Shown: piece by piece, positions 5,763 to 8,722 of the stretch
Position numbering within the stretch: the first letter of the stretch is position 1
How the letters are laid out: each line of letters opens with the position of its first letter
Origin: Pseudomonadota bacterium
GTDB taxonomy: Bacteria; Pseudomonadota; Alphaproteobacteria; Caulobacterales; Aquidulcibacteraceae
Direction of reading: 5' to 3'
NCBI GenBank assembly: GCA_023410295.1
Contig: JAEYPY010000236.1
Coordinates: 1-8,722 of the forward strand
Length of the DNA stretch: 8,722 nucleotides
The notes under the pieces: model-generated
The model's input: only the letters and a program-made list of their open reading frames with translations
Told to the model about the DNA's origin: nothing
Databases searched by the model: none
Program-made: the position numbers and the translations under genes

Positions 5763-6481
5763 GCGCCCGCCTCGCGCAGCCGCGCACTCTCCACGCGCCG
5801 CCGATAGATCGCGGCACGCATGTTCATCATTAGGATGGCCGCGAACAAAAAGAAGAACGCACCCGCCATGGTGAAAAGCGGTCCCATCATCGTCGGGTGA
5901 ATCGCCGATCCGCCCGAGCGTAAGATGCTTGCCGGCTGATGCAGCGTCGACCACCAATCGACCGAGAAGTGCACAATCGGCAGATTGACCAGACCGGCCA
6001 AGCATAAGATCGCCGCCAGCCGCGCCGCCTTCTCTTCATCCTCGATCGCGTTCCAGAGCGCGATGTAGCCGAGATAGATGATGAAAAGCACGAGCATGGA
6101 GGTGAGCCGCCCATCCCACTCCCACCACGTGCCCCACGTCGGCGCGCCCCAGAGCGATCCGGTGATGAGACAGATCGCGGCGAAGGTTGCACCAATTGGC
6201 GCCGCCGCACGCGCGGCGACATCGGCCAGCACATGGCGCCAGACGAGGCCGACGAAGCTTGCAGCCCCCATCATCGCGTAGACGCCGAGCGACCACCACG
6301 CGGCCGGCACGTGCAGATACATGATCCGCACCGTCTCGCCCTGCTGGTAATCGGCCGGCGAAAAGAAGAGCGCCCACGGCAACCCCGCCGCAAACAGCAC
6401 CAGCGCCAGCGCGCCGAACACCGGCATGGCCCAGGCCGAAAAGCCCATGAAACGTTGCGGATTGGCGAGATAACTCAGCAT
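5759..6481 (-). CDS. ccmC: Haem exporter / haem lyase subunit CcmC
   Basis: CcmC is a six-helix inner membrane protein that presents haem on its periplasmic face and attaches it covalently to CcmE. The 240-residue protein carries the tryptophan-rich haem-handling block WGTWWEWD (116-123) and the two periplasmic axial histidines expected of the family, H57 (in YLHVPAAW) and H181 (in STLHQPAS). Helices lie at about 18-40, 62-81, 95-109, 127-145, 155-172 and 201-221. The start at 6481 was preferred over an upstream ATG at 6544. The extra 21 residues are Cys/Arg-rich, overlap the ccmB 3' end and precede the conserved start 'YLANPQRF', while a GGA lies 5 nt before the chosen ATG. It lies 25 bp after ccmB. 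Confidence 0.96.
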   Translation of the reverse strand: MLSYLANPQRFMGFSAWAMPVFGALALVLFAAGLPWALFFSPADYQQGETVRIMYLHVPAAWWSLGVYAMMGAASFVGLVWRHVLADVAARAAAPIGATFAAICLITGSLWGAPTWGTWWEWDGRLTSMLVLFIIYLGYIALWNAIEDEEKAARLAAILCLAGLVNLPIVHFSVDWWSTLHQPASILRSGGSAIHPTMMGPLFTMAGAFFFLFAAILMMNMRAAIYRRRVESARLREAGA

Positions 6482-6506
6482 TGCGGTCCAGGTACCATTC
6501 GCCGCC

Positions 6507-7157
6507 TCACTCCGCCTGCAGCCGCAATGCCGCAGCCGCAGCAATCGGGCCCAAAGCGCACGCGCCTAACGCGCATCCAGCAAGGATCAAGAGCGCGCCG
6601 CCCACTTCCTCTCCAGCCGCCACCGCAGCGCCGAAAATGATGGGCGGTGCAAAGAACGGCAGCACAATAAGCGCGATCAAAACAGCGCCGCGTTTCACAC
6701 CCGCCGTCACCGCCGCGCCGACAAGACCGACGCCAACGAATGCAGCCGTGCCCAAAGCGAGGCTCAGCACGATCGCGGGCACACGCTCCGGCGGCGCCTG
6801 CAGCGCGATGGCCGCGGGCGCGCCCGCAAGCGTCAACGGCAATCCGACCGCCACCCAAAGCGCCGCGCCCTTCGCCAACACCAGCAATTCAAGCGGCGCG
6901 CGCGAGAGCAGCATCTGATCGAGCGAGCCGTCTTCGAGATCAGCCTGAAACAGGCGTTCCAATGTCGCTAGCATGGCGAGCGCCGCCGCGATCCATACCA
7001 GCGGCGCGCCCGCGGCCGCGAGCAAATCGCGCTCCGGTCCCATCGCCAGCGGCACCAGCACCGTTGCGCCGAAAAAGAATCCCAGCGGCGCCAGCGCACC
7101 GCCGCCACTCCACATCAGCGCAAGGTCGCGCCGGAATGCAGCCCCAAGCGCGCTCAT
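6507..7157 (-). CDS. ccmB: Haem exporter membrane subunit CcmB
   Basis: CcmB is the membrane subunit of the CcmAB ABC transporter. Its ATP-driven cycle releases holo-CcmE from the CcmC/CcmD complex; the transported substrate, once thought to be haem, is not settled. The 216-residue protein shows the family signature FQADLEDGSLDQMLL (70-84) and, later, LPFFAPPIIFG (166-176). Six hydrophobic segments are visible at about 20-39, 49-67, 90-112, 126-148, 157-180 and 186-211. The C-terminal third is unusually Ala/Gly-rich, as expected in this GC-rich genome. The ATG overlaps the ccmA stop by 4 bp, so the two subunits are translationally coupled. Confidence 0.95.
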   Translation of the reverse strand: MSALGAAFRRDLALMWSGGGALAPLGFFFGATVLVPLAMGPERDLLAAAGAPLVWIAAALAMLATLERLFQADLEDGSLDQMLLSRAPLELLVLAKGAALWVAVGLPLTLAGAPAAIALQAPPERVPAIVLSLALGTAAFVGVGLVGAAVTAGVKRGAVLIALIVLPFFAPPIIFGAAVAAGEEVGGALLILAGCALGACALGPIAAAAALRLQAE

Positions 7158-7771
7158 GCAGCGCCGATCGTGAGTGTCTGCGACGGCGTCGGCCCCAACG
7201 CTTCGTGCACCGCCGCAAGCACCACACCGCCCTCGCGCCGATGCGCATCGATCAACGACGCTACGATGGCATGTCCTTGCGCATCGAGCGCCGCCGCCGG
7301 TTCATCCAACAGCCACACCGGCCGCGGCGCCACCAGCAGCCGCGCCAGCGAAAGCCGCCGTGCTTGGCCCTGGCTTAATGTCCGCGCCGGCCGCTCCTCC
7401 AGACCGCGGAGGCCCACGCGCTCAAGCACATCCGCGCCCACCGCGCCGCCAAAGAGCCCGGCCCAGTAATGCAGATGCGCGGCCACGCTCACCGTCGGCT
7501 TCAGTGCGTTGAGGTGCGCCACGTAGTGCAGCGCCAGCGCCGGCTCGTCGCCGCCCTCCAACACAATGCGCCCAGCGTGCGGCCGCAGAAACCCGGCGAT
7601 GGCCCGCAACAGGCTGGTCTTCCCCGCACCGTTCGCGCCGCGGATCTCGACATACGCGCCCGGCTCGGCCGCGAAGCTCAAACCGTCGAACAGCACACGC
7701 CCGCCCCGCGCCAACGAGAGCGCTTCGACCCGTAAAGCCGGTTTGTCTTGGAAAGGGCGGGGCGTGCTCAT
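7154..7771 (-). CDS. ccmA: Haem exporter ATP-binding subunit CcmA
   Basis: CcmA is the cytoplasmic ATPase of CcmAB. Motifs in the 205-residue protein are Walker A GANGAGKT (45-52), ABC signature LSQGQARR (132-139, with SQGQ in place of the more general SGGQ, as is usual for CcmA), Walker B VWLLDEP (152-158), D-loop ALDAQG (161-166) and switch histidine H189. The early block RVLFDGLSF (25-33) is also typical. About ten residues precede the usual family start, and no clear Shine-Dalgarno lies before the ATG at 7771, so the true start could be different by a few codons. First gene of the ccmABCDG operon; its promoter must lie in the 79-bp divergent gap or just inside the next gene. Confidence 0.95.
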   Translation of the reverse strand: MSTPRPFQDKPALRVEALSLARGGRVLFDGLSFAAEPGAYVEIRGANGAGKTSLLRAIAGFLRPHAGRIVLEGGDEPALALHYVAHLNALKPTVSVAAHLHYWAGLFGGAVGADVLERVGLRGLEERPARTLSQGQARRLSLARLLVAPRPVWLLDEPAAALDAQGHAIVASLIDAHRREGGVVLAAVHEALGPTPSQTLTIGAA

Positions 7772-7796
7772 AATGCCGCCGCGGTTCTAGAAAGGG

Positions 7797-7812
7797 TTGG
7801 CGGTTCCGCCAA
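7797..7812. promoter_or_regulatory. Perfect 7+7 inverted repeat in the ccmA / lipoprotein divergent gap
   Basis: TTGGCGG (7797-7803) and CCGCCAA (7806-7812) are perfect reverse complements separated by two bases. It lies 25 bp before ccmA and 38 bp before the divergent gene, the place where an operator for one or both genes would be expected. The bound factor is unknown. The site was not seen near the MarR gene's own start, so linking the two is unsupported. Confidence 0.4.
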
Positions 7813-7835
7813 GGCGCGGCTTGGGTTACGCCGGC

Positions 7836-7843
7836 GGGGGAGG
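7836..7843 (+). promoter_or_regulatory. Strong ribosome binding site of the DUF4349 gene
   Basis: GGGGGAGG ends 7 nt before the ATG at 7851. It decides this start over overlapping longer frames in the other two phases. Confidence 0.75.
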
Positions 7844-7850
7844 TGCTGCG

Positions 7851-8722
7851 ATGCGCGGGAAACTTGCGGGGCTGGTCTTGGCCGCCATTCTTATGGGCTG
7901 CGGCCAGGCCGCCGAGCAGAACGTCGCCACGGAAGAAGCCTACGGCGGCATGGACATGGCTCAAGGCAGCGCCGGCGCACCGGCCCCGCCCGCCGCCGCC
8001 CCGGCCCCCGAAGCGCCGCGCGACCGCGACGCCAGCTCCGGCGAAACCGCAAGCTCTGGTCCTGCGACGAACCCCAGTCAGCCTGCCGGCCCCTCGCCCG
8101 TCCTCTACCTCGCCTATTCCTATGGCCTTGGCCTCGAAATCCCGAGCCAGCGGCTCGCCAGTGTCATGGATGGCCACGTCCAGGCCTGCCAGACCGCCGG
8201 CCCGCGCCAGTGCCAGCTCATCAACTCCAACCGCAGCGGCGATCCCGACAGCTACATGGAAGGCTACGTCTCGCTGCGCGGCGAACCGGCATGGCTGCGC
8301 GCCTTCATGGCCGGCATGTCCGCGCAAGTGGACCAAGTGGGCGGGCGCATTATCTCGCAAACCACCAACAGCGAAGACCTGACGCGCCAGATCGTCGACA
8401 CCGAAGCGCGCTTGCGCGCGCTCACCTCGCTGCGCGATCGCCTCCAGGAGTTGCTCCGCTCGCGCCCCGGCCGCCTCTCAGATCTTCTGGAAGTGGAGCG
8501 CGAACTCGCGCGCGTGCAGGGTGAGATCGACGCCATTCAATCGAGCCTCGCCGTCATGCGCACGCGCGTCGCCATGTCGGAACTCACTATCAGTTATCGC
8601 TCGGCCCCGCGCCCCGTCGGCAGCGATACACTGGAACCCCTGCGCCGCGCTCTCGCCGGCTTCCTCGGCATCATCGTCGCCGGCTTTGCCGCCATCATCA
8701 CCGTGATCGCTGGGCTCATCCC
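7851..8722 (+). CDS. DUF4349-type lipoprotein (partial, cut by window edge)
   Basis: The frame is open from ATG 7851 to the end of the window (290 full codons, no stop). A lipoprotein signal ends in lipobox LMGC (14-17), and a low-complexity Ala/Pro/Ser linker runs to about 82. The DUF4349 core follows: a β-rich LAYSYGLGLEIP segment (87-98), YMEGYVSLRGEPAWLRAF (135-152), then SEDLTRQIVDTEARLRAL (174-191), which opens a coiled coil to about 237 containing DLLEVERELARVQGEID (211-227). A membrane helix begins near 268. In the family this pattern precedes a C-terminal transmembrane anchor. Cysteines 113 and 121 in the core might form a disulfide. The function of DUF4349 proteins is unknown. Two apparently long frames overlap on the + strand but lack any of these motifs. 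Divergent from ccmA, with no obvious functional link. Confidence 0.85.
   Translation, partial: MRGKLAGLVLAAILMGCGQAAEQNVATEEAYGGMDMAQGSAGAPAPPAAAPAPEAPRDRDASSGETASSGPATNPSQPAGPSPVLYLAYSYGLGLEIPSQRLASVMDGHVQACQTAGPRQCQLINSNRSGDPDSYMEGYVSLRGEPAWLRAFMAGMSAQVDQVGGRIISQTTNSEDLTRQIVDTEARLRALTSLRDRLQELLRSRPGRLSDLLEVERELARVQGEIDAIQSSLAVMRTRVAMSELTISYRSAPRPVGSDTLEPLRRALAGFLGIIVAGFAAIITVIAGLI

Noticed and set aside
6482..6544. N-terminal extension of CcmC by 21 residues
   Set aside because: Cys/Arg-rich, overlaps the ccmB coding end and precedes the conserved family start; ATG 6481 preferred.
7422..8360. Long minus-strand open frame of 312 codons across the ccmA start and the DUF4349 gene
   Set aside because: It lies antisense to the motif-bearing DUF4349 frame and out of phase with ccmA, has low-complexity Arg/Gly/Ala composition, and is a product of high GC content.
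7748..8524. 258-codon + strand open frame over the DUF4349 gene
   Set aside because: Arg/Pro-rich with no recognisable motif; the frame starting at 7851 has the ribosome site, lipobox and domain motifs.
1..8722. Search for a new defence, mobile or secretion system
   Set aside because: No transposase, integrase, toxin-antitoxin pair, nuclease cluster, array of repeats or tRNA-bordered island was seen; the genes are chromosomal housekeeping and envelope functions.

Overview
The window is high-GC, densely coded chromosomal DNA from an alphaproteobacterium. The order tRNA-modification gene tail / ftsY / (two extra genes) / yciB (ispZ), followed by a ccmABCDG cytochrome c maturation operon, resembles Caulobacterales and Hyphomonadaceae-type genomes. 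That assignment rests on recalled gene order, FtsY type and codon bias, not on a search. No insertion sequence, CRISPR array, rRNA, tRNA or prophage was seen, and this looks like housekeeping chromosome rather than a transferred island.

Layout, left to right. Positions 1-83 hold the 3' end of an upstream + strand gene, possibly mtaB, whose TGA overlaps the ATG of ftsY (80-1054, SRP receptor GTPase). A weak terminator-like hairpin follows. A 46-codon minus-strand ORF (1129-1269) has a good Shine-Dalgarno and one membrane helix. Two minus-strand genes come next, both predicted to be exported lipoproteins: a metallophosphoesterase of the purple-acid-phosphatase type (1355-2605) and a divergent cyclophilin-type peptidyl-prolyl isomerase (2688-3596). 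An AT-rich perfect inverted repeat lies between them. On the + strand are yciB (3691-4317, inner-membrane septation protein A family) and a MarR-family regulator with a histone-H1-like basic tail (4430-5014).

Between the MarR gene and the convergent ccm operon is a 60-nt nested palindromic element (5023-5085) that looks like a REP-type repeat pair or a bidirectional terminator. The ccm operon reads leftward: ccmA (7771-7154), ccmB (7157-6507), ccmC (6481-5759), ccmD (5762-5613), ccmG (5616-5092). Most of its joints are 4-bp ATGA overlaps. CcmA and CcmB form the ABC transporter that drives release of holo-CcmE from CcmC/CcmD, and CcmG is the periplasmic thioredoxin-like reductant of apocytochrome c. 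The partners ccmE, ccmF and ccmH are not in the window. Divergent from ccmA, across a 79-bp gap carrying a perfect 7+7 inverted repeat, is a DUF4349-type lipoprotein gene (from 7851) that runs off the right edge.

No convincing new multi-gene system was found. The items most worth a second look are the small membrane-protein ORF, the nested palindrome at 5023-5085, the MarR protein's basic tail, the two inverted repeats in regulatory gaps, and the PPIase with altered active-site positions.
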